Source of the DNA: GCA-003244245 sp035714625
GTDB taxonomy: Bacteria > Actinomycetota > Actinomycetes > Mycobacteriales > Pseudonocardiaceae
Direction: 5' to 3'
Length of the DNA: 16,902 nucleotides
Assembly: GCA_035714625.1 (NCBI GenBank)
Contig: DASTLT010000133.1
Coordinates: 1 to 16,902, forward strand
Shown: one piece after another, positions 1-6,916 of the stretch
Layout of the letters: each line of letters opens with the position of its first letter
Position numbering within the stretch: position 1 is the first letter of the stretch
Position numbers and translations under genes: made by a program
The notes under the pieces: generated by a model
What the model was told of the DNA's origin: nothing
What the model saw: the letters and a program-made list of their open reading frames with translations, nothing else
Database searches by the model: none

Positions 1-415
1 CGGCCACGGCCCCCGCGAGCAGCCCGACGTGCCGCGGCCACAGCGCGTTCACATACCCGCCACCGATCACGTGCACCACGTCCGCCCGGGCGAGCAGCTC
101 GATCCCGGCCACCCACCGCGGGGCGAGCCCGGGATCGTGCACCGCCCGCTGCACCCACGCCGACACCTCCCACGGGTCGGCGGGGTCCCCGGCGGGGGCC
201 TCCCAGCACAGCCGCCACAAGGTGTCGACGAATCGCACCCGCGGGTGCACCCCGTCCAGCAACGTCCGGGCCGGCCCCGGGGAGTGGCAGTCCAGCCACA
301 CGTCGGCGTCCGGCGCGTGCCGGGCCAGATAGCGCAACCAGCCCCGGGCGATCAGCTCGTCGCCATAGTTCGGGTATCCGGTGGCTCCGACCAGGTAATA
401 ACACGGGCGTGCCAT
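1..415 (-). CDS. polysaccharide pyruvyl transferase family protein, N-terminal part
   Basis: Partial gene: translation starts at the ATG whose first base is 415 and runs off the left edge with about 138 codons visible. An in-frame TAG lies four codons upstream, so no longer start is possible. The protein opens with YYLVGATGYPNYGDELIARG, the N-terminal loop of the WcaK/AmsJ pyruvyl transferase family (PF04230), with the conserved N-x-G-D. About residues 118-128 read DVVHVIGGGYV, the second glycine-rich strand of the family. Such enzymes transfer pyruvate from phosphoenolpyruvate to sugars of cell-surface polysaccharides; the substrate cannot be told here. No clear ribosome-binding site is visible. 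The gene is divergent from the STAND gene, with about 120 bp between them. Confidence 0.82.
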   Translation of the reverse strand, partial: MARPCYYLVGATGYPNYGDELIARGWLRYLARHAPDADVWLDCHSPGPARTLLDGVHPRVRFVDTLWRLCWEAPAGDPADPWEVSAWVQRAVHDPGLAPRWVAGIELLARADVVHVIGGGYVNALWPRHVGLLAGAVA

Positions 416-524
416 GCTCGGAGCCTAGTTCAGCCCGCCCCTCCTCCGGCCGAGGCAGCAAGCTGCTTCAGCGGTGCGGGCCATGGCCAGCACGGCCCGC
501 CAGGGCGGGGGTTCCAGGCACAGC

Positions 525-533
525 AGAGGGAGG
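525..533 (+). promoter_or_regulatory. ribosome-binding site fixing the GTG start of the STAND gene
   Basis: AGAGGGAGG lies 4 nt before the GTG at 538. An upstream in-frame ATG at 409 exists, but the residues it would add have no family resemblance and overlap the start of the divergent gene. The TIR fold begins directly after the GTG, so this site decides the start. Confidence 0.7.
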
Positions 534-537
534 TGCG

Positions 538-3500
538 GTGGCCAGGGTATTCGTCAGCCATGCCAGCGAGGACTTCGCCCTGGCCGGCGAGGTGCACCAG
601 TGGCTGGTCGACGCAGGCCACGAGGTGTTCCTGGCGCAGGACCTGCGGGCCGGCATCGCCGTCGGCGAGGAGTGGGAGCAGCGGCTGCACGACGAGCTGC
701 GCCTGGCCGATGCGGTGGTCTGCGTGGTCACGTCAGCCTACCTGGCGTCGCGGTGGTGCACGGCCGAGGTCGCGATCGCCCGGTCCCGGGGCAGCCGGCT
801 ACTGCCCGTACAGGCCGAGCCAGGGGTGGCTGACCCGCTGCTGGCATCCGTTCAGCACGTGGACCTGATCCGCACTCCGGACGCGGTCCGTCCCTTTCTG
901 GTCGAAGCGTTGCACCTGGTTGACGCGGGCTGGCCGGACGATCGTGCTCCCTTTCCCGGGCTGCGGCCGTTCGAGGTCGACCAGCATCGGGTGTTCTTCG
1001 GGCGCGCCGAGGAGGCGAAAGAACTCGCCGAGCTACTGCGCTCCCCGGCCGAGCACGCCAAGGGCGCGGCACTGCTCGTGGTGGGCCCGTCCGGGTGTGG
1101 CAAGTCCTCCCTGGTCCGCGCGGGGCTGGTGCCGTTGCTGGCCGGCGAACCGGGCTGGTGGACGCTGCCGCCGATCGTGCCGGGCACCGATCCGGTGGCG
1201 GCACTGACCCGGGAACTGGCCGCCGCCGCCCAGCAGGTCGGCCTGGACTGGACGGTGGCCCAGGTACGCCATCAGCTCGACCACGACCACCTGAGAGAGA
1301 TCGTGGACGACCTGCTGCTGGCTGCCCCGGGTGGTCCGCGGCAGCGGCTGCTGGTCGTGGTGGACCAGTTCGAGGAGGTGCTCACCCAGGCCACCCCCGC
1401 CGCTCGGGCCCGGTTCGCCGAGCTGCTGCGCCCGGCGCTTGAGGGTCCGATCCAGATGGTGGCCCCACTGCGCCCGGAGTTCCTCGACCAGCTACTGACC
1501 GACCCGGATCTGGCCCGGCTGTCCACCCAGGTGTACCCGCTTCGTCCGCTGCGCCGCGAAACGCTGCGCGCAGTGATCGAGAAGCCGGCCAGGCTGGCCG
1601 GGATCGACGTGGACGAGCATCTGGTGGCCCGGCTGGTTGACGACACCGCGGACGGGGAGGCCCTGCCGTTGCTGGCGTTCACCCTGGCCCAGCTCGCCGA
1701 AGGGGTGAGCCGCGGCGGCAAGCTGTCCGCGGTCCGCTACCACCAGCTCGGTGGCGTGCAGGGGGCGCTGACCCACCAGGCCGACGCCGCGCTCGCGGCT
1801 GCGGTGGCCGTCGGGGGCCGGGATCGCGCCCAGGTCATCGCCGGGCTGCTGCGGGTGGTCACGGTGGACGAGCAGGGCCGCCCCACCCGCTGGCGCACTG
1901 CCCGCGACGAGCTGTCCGCTCCGGTACGCAGTGAACTGGACTGCTTTGTCGCACGGCGGTTGCTGACCACCGACACCGACCACGGCACCGTGGTGCTCGG
2001 CGTCGCCCACGAGGCATTCCTGTCGGTCTGGCCGCCACTCGCCGAGGCAATCGCGGCCAATGTGGCGGCGCTGCGGGCTCGCCGCGCGGTCGAGCACGCC
2101 GCCACCGAATGGCACCAGAGCGGGCGCCCGCGCAACCGGTTGTGGAGCGGTGGCCAGCTCGCCGCCGCCGTCACCGACACCGGCCGGGTCGACATCAGCC
2201 CGAAAGCCCGGGACTTCCTGCACGCCAGCATCCGCCGCGACCGCTTCCGCCGCCGCCGCGCCAGCGCCGTGCTGTCGGTGCTGCTCATCCTCGCCCTGGT
2301 GGCCGCGGGTGTCGCGGTCGTCGCGCAACGCCGCGCCGAGGAGGGGCAACGGGTCGCCATCGCGCGCCAGCTCATCGCCCAAGCTGACGCCACCCGGGAC
2401 AGCGACCCGCGCACCGCGCTGCGACTGGGCAGCGCAGCCGAGTACCTCCATCCCGGCGGGGAGACCCGGGCCAGTCTGGCGCAGACCCTCACCACCACCC
2501 GCTATGCGGGAACTCTCCCGGGAGACAACGGCTATGTGCTCTCCGTTGCTTTCGCCCCCAACGGGCGCACGCTGGCCACCGGCAGCGAGGGAGCCGCGAC
2601 GTTATGGAATCTGACCGATCCGGCCGGTCCGCGGCCGTATGAGCTGGCGGTGACCGGTGATGCCGGCGGGATGCCCGCGGTGGCGTTCGCCCCCGGCGGC
2701 AACATCCTGGCCACCGGCACCGACACCGGCACCGTGCTGCTCTGGGACGTGACCGACCCGACCCGTCCCCGCCGCCTCGGCCGGCCACTCGCCGGGCATA
2801 CCGAATTGGTGTCCTCGGTGGCGTTCGCCCCGGACGGCCGCACCCTGGCCACCGCCAGTTTCGACAGCAGGGTGAGGTTGTGGGACCTCACCGACCCGGC
2901 CGCACCCCAGCCCCTCGGCCAGCCCCTCACCGGCCACACCGGCCCGCTGGACTCGGTGGCGTTCGCTCCTGACGGAAAGACGCTGGCCTCCGGCGGCTTC
3001 GACGGCATGGTGCTGCTCTGGGACCGCACCGACCCAGCCCGGCCGCAGCAGCGCCGATTACCCTTGGCGGGCGACACCGAATGGGTGAGCTCCGTGGCGT
3101 TCGAGGGCCACACCCTGGTCATTTCCAGTTCCGACGGCACCACCCTGTGGGACCTGAGCAATCCCGCTGCACCTCGGCAGCGCGGGCGCCCCATCCCCGG
3201 TGACGAGGGCACGCTCGCCCCTGGCGGAAGCACCCTGGCCACCAGCAGCGCCGACGGCACCGTGCTGCTCTGGGACGTCACCGACCCGGCCCGGCCCCGG
3301 CAACGCGGCCTGCCACTGGCCGGCCACACCGATGCCGTGCAAGCGATAGCGGTCGCGCCGGACGGGCGCACCCTGGCCACCGGCAGTCAGGACGGAAACA
3401 CGATCCTGTGGGACCTCACCGATCGGGCGCAGCCGCGCCCGATCGGCCGGCCCCTCACCGGTCACGCAGGCTCGGTGAGCTCGGTGGCGGTCGCTTCGGA

Positions 3501-4368
3501 CGGCCGCGTCCTGGCCACCGGCAGCGCCGACGGCACCGTGCTGCTCTGGGACGTCACCGACCCGGCCCGACCCCACCAGCTCGGCCATCCCTTCCTCGCA
3601 GGTATCAGTCTGGTGGTGGGATTCAGCCCCGACGGGCAGCTCTTGGCCACTGCCAGCGAGGACGGGAAGACGACCCTGTGGGATCTCGCTGATCCGGCGC
3701 AGCCGCGCCGTCTCGGCCAGCCCCTCACCGGTCACACGCTGGGTGTCCTCGCGGTGGCCTTCCACCCTGCGGGCACCCTCATGGCCACCGGCAGCTTCGA
3801 TCAAACCGCGATCCTCTGGGACGTCACCGACCCGGCCCGAGCCCATCAACTCGGCCCACCCCTGGCCGGTCATACCTATGAGGTGGGTGCGGTGGCATTC
3901 GCCCCCAACGGGAACATCCTGGCCACCGGCAGCCTGGACCGCACCGTCATCCTGTGGGACGTCACCAATCCCACCCGACCTCGTCGTCTCGGATTACCGC
4001 TGGTCGGCCAGACCCGAGGGGTGCGAACGGTAACCTTCGATTCCGCCGGGAACACCCTGGCCACCGGCAGCGGCGACGGCACCGTCATCCTGTGGGATGT
4101 GAGCGACCCGGCCCGGCCCCGCCGCCTCGGCTCAGCCCTCACCGCGCATTCCGGGCCCGTGAACTCGGTGCTGTTCTTCCCCGACGGCAACACGCTGGCC
4201 ACCGGAAGTGATGACCGCAGCACCATCCTGTGGGATCTCACCAGCCTCAACACGCTGCGCGACCACGCGCCGCAGCGGGCCTGCGCCATTACCGGAGGCG
4301 GCCTCGATCGGGATGAGTGGGCCCGCTACCTCCCGGAATTGCCGTACCAGGATACCTGCCCCCACTGA
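538..4368 (+). CDS. TIR - nSTAND1 NTPase - transmembrane - WD40 repeat protein
   Basis: A 1276-residue STAND protein, the best candidate defence gene here. Residues 2-133 are a TIR domain: VFVSHASEDF at the start and SRWCTAE with W73 and E77, the position of the catalytic glutamate in NAD-cleaving TIRs. Residues 138 to about 545 are an nSTAND1 NTPase opening with PFPGLRPFE, with Walker A GPSGCGKSS (K189) and Walker B LVVVDQFEE (D276). About residues 577-598 form a single hydrophobic helix after an arginine-rich stretch. About residues 665-1240 hold 13 WD40 repeats of 42-46 residues, each with a version of TLATGS-DGTVLLWDVTDPARP, followed by a tail with EWARYLPELPY common in actinobacterial members. 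In the family, WD40 repeats sense, the NTPase oligomerises and TIR acts; immunity to phage is inference. The gene has TTA codons at 2602, 3058 and 3994. Repeat 6 lacks its first strand. Confidence 0.93.
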   Translation: MARVFVSHASEDFALAGEVHQWLVDAGHEVFLAQDLRAGIAVGEEWEQRLHDELRLADAVVCVVTSAYLASRWCTAEVAIARSRGSRLLPVQAEPGVADPLLASVQHVDLIRTPDAVRPFLVEALHLVDAGWPDDRAPFPGLRPFEVDQHRVFFGRAEEAKELAELLRSPAEHAKGAALLVVGPSGCGKSSLVRAGLVPLLAGEPGWWTLPPIVPGTDPVAALTRELAAAAQQVGLDWTVAQVRHQLDHDHLREIVDDLLLAAPGGPRQRLLVVVDQFEEVLTQATPAARARFAELLRPALEGPIQMVAPLRPEFLDQLLTDPDLARLSTQVYPLRPLRRETLRAVIEKPARLAGIDVDEHLVARLVDDTADGEALPLLAFTLAQLAEGVSRGGKLSAVRYHQLGGVQGALTHQADAALAAAVAVGGRDRAQVIAGLLRVVTVDEQGRPTRWRTARDELSAPVRSELDCFVARRLLTTDTDHGTVVLGVAHEAFLSVWPPLAEAIAANVAALRARRAVEHAATEWHQSGRPRNRLWSGGQLAAAVTDTGRVDISPKARDFLHASIRRDRFRRRRASAVLSVLLILALVAAGVAVVAQRRAEEGQRVAIARQLIAQADATRDSDPRTALRLGSAAEYLHPGGETRASLAQTLTTTRYAGTLPGDNGYVLSVAFAPNGRTLATGSEGAATLWNLTDPAGPRPYELAVTGDAGGMPAVAFAPGGNILATGTDTGTVLLWDVTDPTRPRRLGRPLAGHTELVSSVAFAPDGRTLATASFDSRVRLWDLTDPAAPQPLGQPLTGHTGPLDSVAFAPDGKTLASGGFDGMVLLWDRTDPARPQQRRLPLAGDTEWVSSVAFEGHTLVISSSDGTTLWDLSNPAAPRQRGRPIPGDEGTLAPGGSTLATSSADGTVLLWDVTDPARPRQRGLPLAGHTDAVQAIAVAPDGRTLATGSQDGNTILWDLTDRAQPRPIGRPLTGHAGSVSSVAVASDGRVLATGSADGTVLLWDVTDPARPHQLGHPFLAGISLVVGFSPDGQLLATASEDGKTTLWDLADPAQPRRLGQPLTGHTLGVLAVAFHPAGTLMATGSFDQTAILWDVTDPARAHQLGPPLAGHTYEVGAVAFAPNGNILATGSLDRTVILWDVTNPTRPRRLGLPLVGQTRGVRTVTFDSAGNTLATGSGDGTVILWDVSDPARPRRLGSALTAHSGPVNSVLFFPDGNTLATGSDDRSTILWDLTSLNTLRDHAPQRACAITGGGLDRDEWARYLPELPYQDTCPH
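2524..4260 (+). repeat. coding WD40 repeat array, about 13 units of about 130-140 nt
   Basis: The DNA encoding the beta-propeller region is itself repetitive: variants of CTCTGGGACGTCACCGACCC recur about once per unit. Positions 3245-3293 and 3521-3569 are identical over 49 nt, 276 nt (two units) apart. The unit beginning near 3205 is shortened. Thirteen units would fit two seven-bladed propellers with one blade incomplete or supplied by flanking sequence. Confidence 0.85.
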
Positions 4369-4414
4369 CCTGATCTCGACCGTTACCTACGGTCCGGGTC
4401 GGGGGTGAAGGTGA

Positions 4415-4428
4415 GCCCGCACGCGGGC
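4415..4428 (+). terminator. small GC hairpin after the STAND gene
   Basis: GCCCGC and GCGGGC are complementary with 2 nt between them, 46 nt after the STAND stop. There is no T run. It may help end transcription, but the stem is short and could be chance in such GC-rich DNA. Confidence 0.25.
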
Positions 4429-4480
4429 ACGTACCAGCGCGGAAGATCGGCCGCGTCTCGCGACTACCCGTCAGCTTGTC

Positions 4481-4641
4481 GCGACCGCCCGGGCAGGTGG
4501 GTCGCCCAAACCGAGTTGGCCGGGACACCGAGTTGCGCACCGCGCTGCAACTCGGGCCTTGCGGCCCACCGTATCCACCCCAGTGGCGAGACGCACGCCA
4601 GCCTGGTCAACACCCCTAGCAGCACTCATTACGCCAACACC
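4481..4641 (+). pseudogene. frameshifted fragment of a second nSTAND1-WD40 gene
   Basis: Read with a few single-base frame changes, this stretch gives ATARQ-VAQTELA, then RDTELRTALQLG, then AAHRIHPSGETHASLVNT and STHYANT. This aligns with the segment just after the membrane helix of the intact gene (nt 2365-2511), which reads RQLIAQADATRDSDPRTALR, LHPGGETRASLAQT and TTRYAGT. About half of some 50 positions are identical, so it is a diverged paralogue and not a recent copy. Apparent indels fall in short G or C runs near 4490, 4498, 4520 and 4557. Nothing recognisable from the NTPase or WD40 regions flanks it. With the hairpin at 4415 and the palindrome-free spacer around it, it is all I see in the gene-free stretch 4369-4705. 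Confidence 0.72.
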
Positions 4642-4705
4642 GGACCAGCCGATCAAACATCTGGTCGTCCACCAGCGAACGACCTGTCATCTGCCACCAC
4701 GGCGG

Positions 4706-5011
4706 TCATCCGTCCTCCTTGATGCCCAGAATATCCCTGACGACCTTAAGGGCGTAGCCGGTCCACTTGGCGGTCCCCGCGTCGGTCTCGTTCAGCATGA
4801 TCAGCCGGCTCTCTTCGGCACGTACCGCCTGCGCCTGCAACCCCCGGAAGGCGATCAACTCGAAGCATTCGCCGGGACGCGTGCGGCCGACCACGAACAG
4901 TGGGCCGACGCACAGTTCGGGTAGTTTCCTGAAGCCGTGTTCCTTGGCCAGCTCCATCGCCTGCCGCACCTCCTGGATGAGGCGCTCTTCAACCTCGGAG
5001 TCAGTGCTCAA
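4706..5011 (-). CDS. small conserved-looking protein of unknown function, 101 aa
   Basis: The TTG start at 5011 is chosen because GGAAGGAG lies 7 nt upstream and because it overlaps the TGA of the preceding ORF as TTGA, the form of a translationally coupled pair. The frame is open further upstream, but that extension is arginine- and proline-rich and looks non-coding. The protein is soluble and mixed charged. It begins with a predicted helix (STDSEVEERLIQEVRQAMEL), has a glycine- and proline-broken middle (LCVGPLFVVGRTRPG) and a C-terminal helix ending GIKEDG. I do not recognise a family, and no membrane segment or signal peptide is visible. Position next to a STAND gene makes an accessory role possible but unsupported. 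Confidence 0.6.
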   Translation of the reverse strand: MSTDSEVEERLIQEVRQAMELAKEHGFRKLPELCVGPLFVVGRTRPGECFELIAFRGLQAQAVRAEESRLIMLNETDAGTAKWTGYALKVVRDILGIKEDG

Positions 5012-5190
5012 CGGGTGGCTCCTTCCAACCGCAGCGCGGGAACGGCTCCCGCCTCGGCGGCGCGGGGATCCACCAGAATCGTCCCTGTCGGGAGCTGGCG
5101 GGCCACTGCGGGCAGCGTGCCGGGGCGGCCCGCGCTCAGAGCCGTGCGGTACGAGACATCCTGCGTCTTCGTCCATGTGCTCAACGTCAC
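5008..5190 (-). CDS. short MerR/IS607-like helix-turn-helix protein, recombinase domain absent
   Basis: About 60 residues from the GTG at 5190. The pattern LSTWTKTQDVSYRTA, then GTLP, then RQLPTGTILV matches what I recall of the N-terminal DNA-binding domain of IS607-family serine recombinases (LSEWAKRxGVSYRTAWRWF-AGTLPVPARQTPTGTILV). The core after YRTA is altered (LSAGRP where WRWFRA is usual). The catalytic serine recombinase domain that should follow is missing; the ORF stops at TGA 5010-5008, overlapping the next start. It could be a decayed insertion-sequence fragment or a stand-alone regulator or excisionase kept for the downstream gene. Third codon positions are GC-rich, which supports coding. 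An upstream GTG at 5208 is possible but would lie inside the likely promoter. Confidence 0.5.
   Translation of the reverse strand: MTLSTWTKTQDVSYRTALSAGRPGTLPAVARQLPTGTILVDPRAAEAGAVPALRLEGATR
5019..5026 (-). promoter_or_regulatory. ribosome-binding site for the TTG start at 5011
   Basis: GGAAGGAG on the minus strand, 7 nt before TTG and inside the 3' end of the upstream ORF. It decides between the 101-residue form and longer readings. Confidence 0.65.
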
Positions 5191-5196
5191 CGGGGG

Positions 5197-5202
5197 ACAA
5201 TA
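5197..5202 (-). promoter_or_regulatory. candidate -10 element for a leaderless transcript
   Basis: TATTGT on the minus strand matches TANNNT and ends 6 nt before GTG 5190, the geometry of leaderless actinobacterial messages. No Shine-Dalgarno sequence precedes that GTG. A weak -35 (CCTGAC at 5224-5219) lies 16 nt upstream. Confidence 0.4.
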
Positions 5203-5361
5203 GCGCACAGAATGACGGGTCAGGGCTCAGCCCGGGGGGTACCTCAGTACCACCGAGGTGTCGCTGACTACCTCGCGGAGGTCGGCGACGTCGGGAGGGG
5301 CGTACGGCTCGGCGCGGTGGTGCAGCTCGCGCAGGTCGTCGGTGGGCCGGCGAAACCCGCC

Positions 5362-5375
5362 ATTCGGATCCGAAT
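5362..5375. repeat. 14-bp perfect palindrome
   Basis: ATTCGGATCCGAAT is its own reverse complement. It overlaps the first copy of the 13-nt direct repeat. It may be an operator; no regulator can be assigned. Confidence 0.5.
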
Positions 5376-5423
5376 TGCACTTCCGGAGCGCCCAGCGCAG
5401 CTATGCGGAGCCGAATTGCACTT
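5370..5423. repeat. spaced direct repeat CCGAATTGCACTT
   Basis: Identical 13-mers at 5370-5382 and 5411-5423, 41 nt apart, both preceded by GGA plus one variable base. The AT-rich core stands out from the surrounding GC-rich DNA. Confidence 0.55.
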
Positions 5424-5530
5424 TCTGGCGCACTGATATGGGGTACCCTGCCCCGTTCACTCTATCGAGTGATCTGGGGCTGGTCTTGGGGAGCCGGGTT
5501 TTGTCGGTGCGGTCCGCGAGAATCACCGGC

Positions 5531-6811
5531 ATGACCGTTGCAGTCCGCGAGCCCGGGCAGGAGATGTCGAGTTGTCTCGACAGCCTGCGCGCCACGCTGA
5601 GCGGGCTGGACGACAAAGGGGTTGCGCAGGCGCTCCGGGAGATTGAGGTGCTCTCCCGGAAGACCCAGTCGGTCATGCTGGACCTGGTCGCGGAGGCCGA
5701 CGCCCGGGGGATCGCCGCGCGGGAGGGGTTCGGCAACACCGCACGGCTGCTGGCGGTGATGCTGCGGCTCTCCGCGGCCGAGGCGCGCACCCGGGTGGAA
5801 CACGCTGGCCTGGTGGGCGCTCGGCGCACCCTGACCGGGGAGACCCTGCCGCCCCAACTGCCCGCGACCGCAGCAGCGCTGGCCGCGGGCAAGATCGGGG
5901 CCGGTCAGCTCCGGGTGATCGCCGAGACGATGGCCACGCTGCCCGCTGCGGTCCCGGAACCGGTCCGGGAGCGGGTCGAGGCGGACCTGGCCGGCTACGC
6001 CGCCGACTTCGACCCCCGCCGGCTGCGCAGCATCGCCCACCGCATCCTCGCCACCCTCGACCCCGACGGGCCCGCACCGCCCACCGGCCCGGCGCCCGCC
6101 GCCCCGGCCCGGGGCGAGCTGTGGCTGCGGAACCGCCGCGACGGGCGCCTCGCACTGGATGGCTGGCTGGACCCCGAGCACGGCACGATGGTCCGCTCGC
6201 TGATCGAGCAACTCGCCGCGCCCCGTCCCGCCGCCGACGGCGGGCCCGAGGACCGCACCGTGCCGCAGCGCCAGGCCGACGCGCTCATCGAGCTGTGCGA
6301 GCGGGCCCGGGGCGGCGAGAGCTTCCCCACCACCGGCGGCGAGCCCCCGCACCTCACCGTCCTGATCGACTGGGACGCGCTGCGCACCGCGCTCGGCAAC
6401 GCCACCCTCGACCACGGACACCAGCTCAGCGCCGCCGACGCCCGCCGGCTGGCCTGCGACTGCAAGCTGATCCCGGTGGTGCTCGGGGCCGACTCCGAGC
6501 CCCTCGACGTCGGCCGCGCCAGCCGCACCGTGCCCCTCGGGCTCCGCCGCGCTCTCGTCGCCCGCGACCAAGGCTGCAGCTTCCCTGGCTGTCACCGGCC
6601 AGTTGGCATCTGTGCGGTCCACCACGTGCAGCACTGGGCCGACGGCGGCCCCACCGCGGTGCACAACTGCTGCCTGCTCTGCCCGATGCACCATCAGCAA
6701 GTGCACCTGCAGGGCTGGGACATCACCATTCAGGGCGGGCGGGTCGAGTTCCGCCCCCCGGCGATCATCGACCCAGATCGGCGGCCCTTGACCAACCCGC
6801 TGCGCCGCTGA
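5531..6811 (+). CDS. DUF222 domain HNH endonuclease
   Basis: A 426-residue protein of the actinobacterial DUF222-HNH family, often multicopy and related to the 13E12 repeat proteins of mycobacteria. Roughly residues 15-320 are the helical DUF222 domain. Residues 338-400 are an HNH nuclease: RDQGCSFPGCHRP with C349 and C354, then VHHVQHWADGGPTAVHN with H364/H365 and N379, then CLLCPMHHQQVH with C384 and H387/H388. The cysteines likely bind zinc, and all expected residues are present. Its biological role is not known. Starts: ATG 5531 has no good ribosome-binding site. TTG at 5501, with GGGGAG 7 nt upstream, would add ten residues and is a real alternative. It is convergent with the fad operon. 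Confidence 0.92.
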   Translation: MTVAVREPGQEMSSCLDSLRATLSGLDDKGVAQALREIEVLSRKTQSVMLDLVAEADARGIAAREGFGNTARLLAVMLRLSAAEARTRVEHAGLVGARRTLTGETLPPQLPATAAALAAGKIGAGQLRVIAETMATLPAAVPEPVRERVEADLAGYAADFDPRRLRSIAHRILATLDPDGPAPPTGPAPAAPARGELWLRNRRDGRLALDGWLDPEHGTMVRSLIEQLAAPRPAADGGPEDRTVPQRQADALIELCERARGGESFPTTGGEPPHLTVLIDWDALRTALGNATLDHGHQLSAADARRLACDCKLIPVVLGADSEPLDVGRASRTVPLGLRRALVARDQGCSFPGCHRPVGICAVHHVQHWADGGPTAVHNCCLLCPMHHQQVHLQGWDITIQGGRVEFRPPAIIDPDRRPLTNPLRR

Positions 6812-6813
6812 TA

Positions 6814-6863
6814 GGCCGCACCTGGGGAGTGGGAGCGTGCTCCATCACTCACCAGGTGCGGCC
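6814..6863. terminator. nested bidirectional hairpin between convergent genes
   Basis: A 50-nt dyad: GGCCGCACCTGG pairs perfectly with CCAGGTGCGGCC. Inside, GAGTG pairs with CACTC, then GGAGC with GCTCC around a 2-nt tip. Only a G/A mismatch and an AT bulge interrupt it. It starts just after the HNH stop and lies 40 nt beyond the fadB-type stop. There is no T run on either strand, usual for actinomycete terminators. Confidence 0.8.
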
Positions 6864-6882
6864 AAGGTGCCCGTCCCCGGAT

Positions 6883-6916
6883 CCGTCAGTGCCCGGATTC
6901 CGTCAGTGCCCGGATT
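6883..6916. repeat. tandem 17-nt duplication over the fadB-type stop codon
   Basis: CCGTCAGTGCCCGGATT occurs twice back to back (6883-6899 and 6900-6916), with a decayed partial copy at 6871-6882. The right-hand copy encodes the last codons and TGA of the minus-strand gene. Confidence 0.85.

Larger units (their letters stand above)
5191..5530. other. intergenic stretch between the small minus-strand pair and the HNH gene
   Basis: About 340 bp with no convincing gene. The plus-strand frame of the HNH gene is open back to 5258, but the translation there is low-complexity and unlike DUF222 proteins. It holds the candidate leaderless promoter at its left end, a GGTAC-CTCA-GTACC inverted repeat near 5240, a 14-bp palindrome at 5362-5375 and a 13-nt direct repeat. 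Divergent promoters for both sides must lie here. Confidence 0.5.

Noticed and set aside
416..537. Short inverted repeats in the divergent gap (for example CCCGCC-AG-GGCGGG near 497)
   Set aside because: Too short and too GC-rich to separate from chance, and no promoter elements could be recognised around them.
29..868. Long plus-strand reading frame across the left edge and STAND start
   Set aside because: It is antisense to the pyruvyl transferase gene and then out of frame with the TIR domain; the product is proline- and arginine-rich with no domain.
1492..2498. Long minus-strand open frames opposite the NTPase part of the STAND gene
   Set aside because: Open frames opposite GC-rich genes are expected; the products are low-complexity and the sense strand encodes clear Walker motifs.
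2532..3873. Minus-strand frames with regular repeats, and the possibility of a CRISPR array or minisatellite
   Set aside because: The periodicity is the antisense image of the WD40 units; repeat spacing varies and the sense frame is fully coding.
5012..5380. Longer minus-strand version of the 101-residue protein
   Set aside because: The extra residues are arginine/proline-rich, it would overlap the HTH ORF in another frame, and the TTG has its own ribosome-binding site.
5258..5500. N-terminal extension of the HNH protein
   Set aside because: The extension is not DUF222-like and covers the palindrome and direct repeats; family resemblance begins after 5531.
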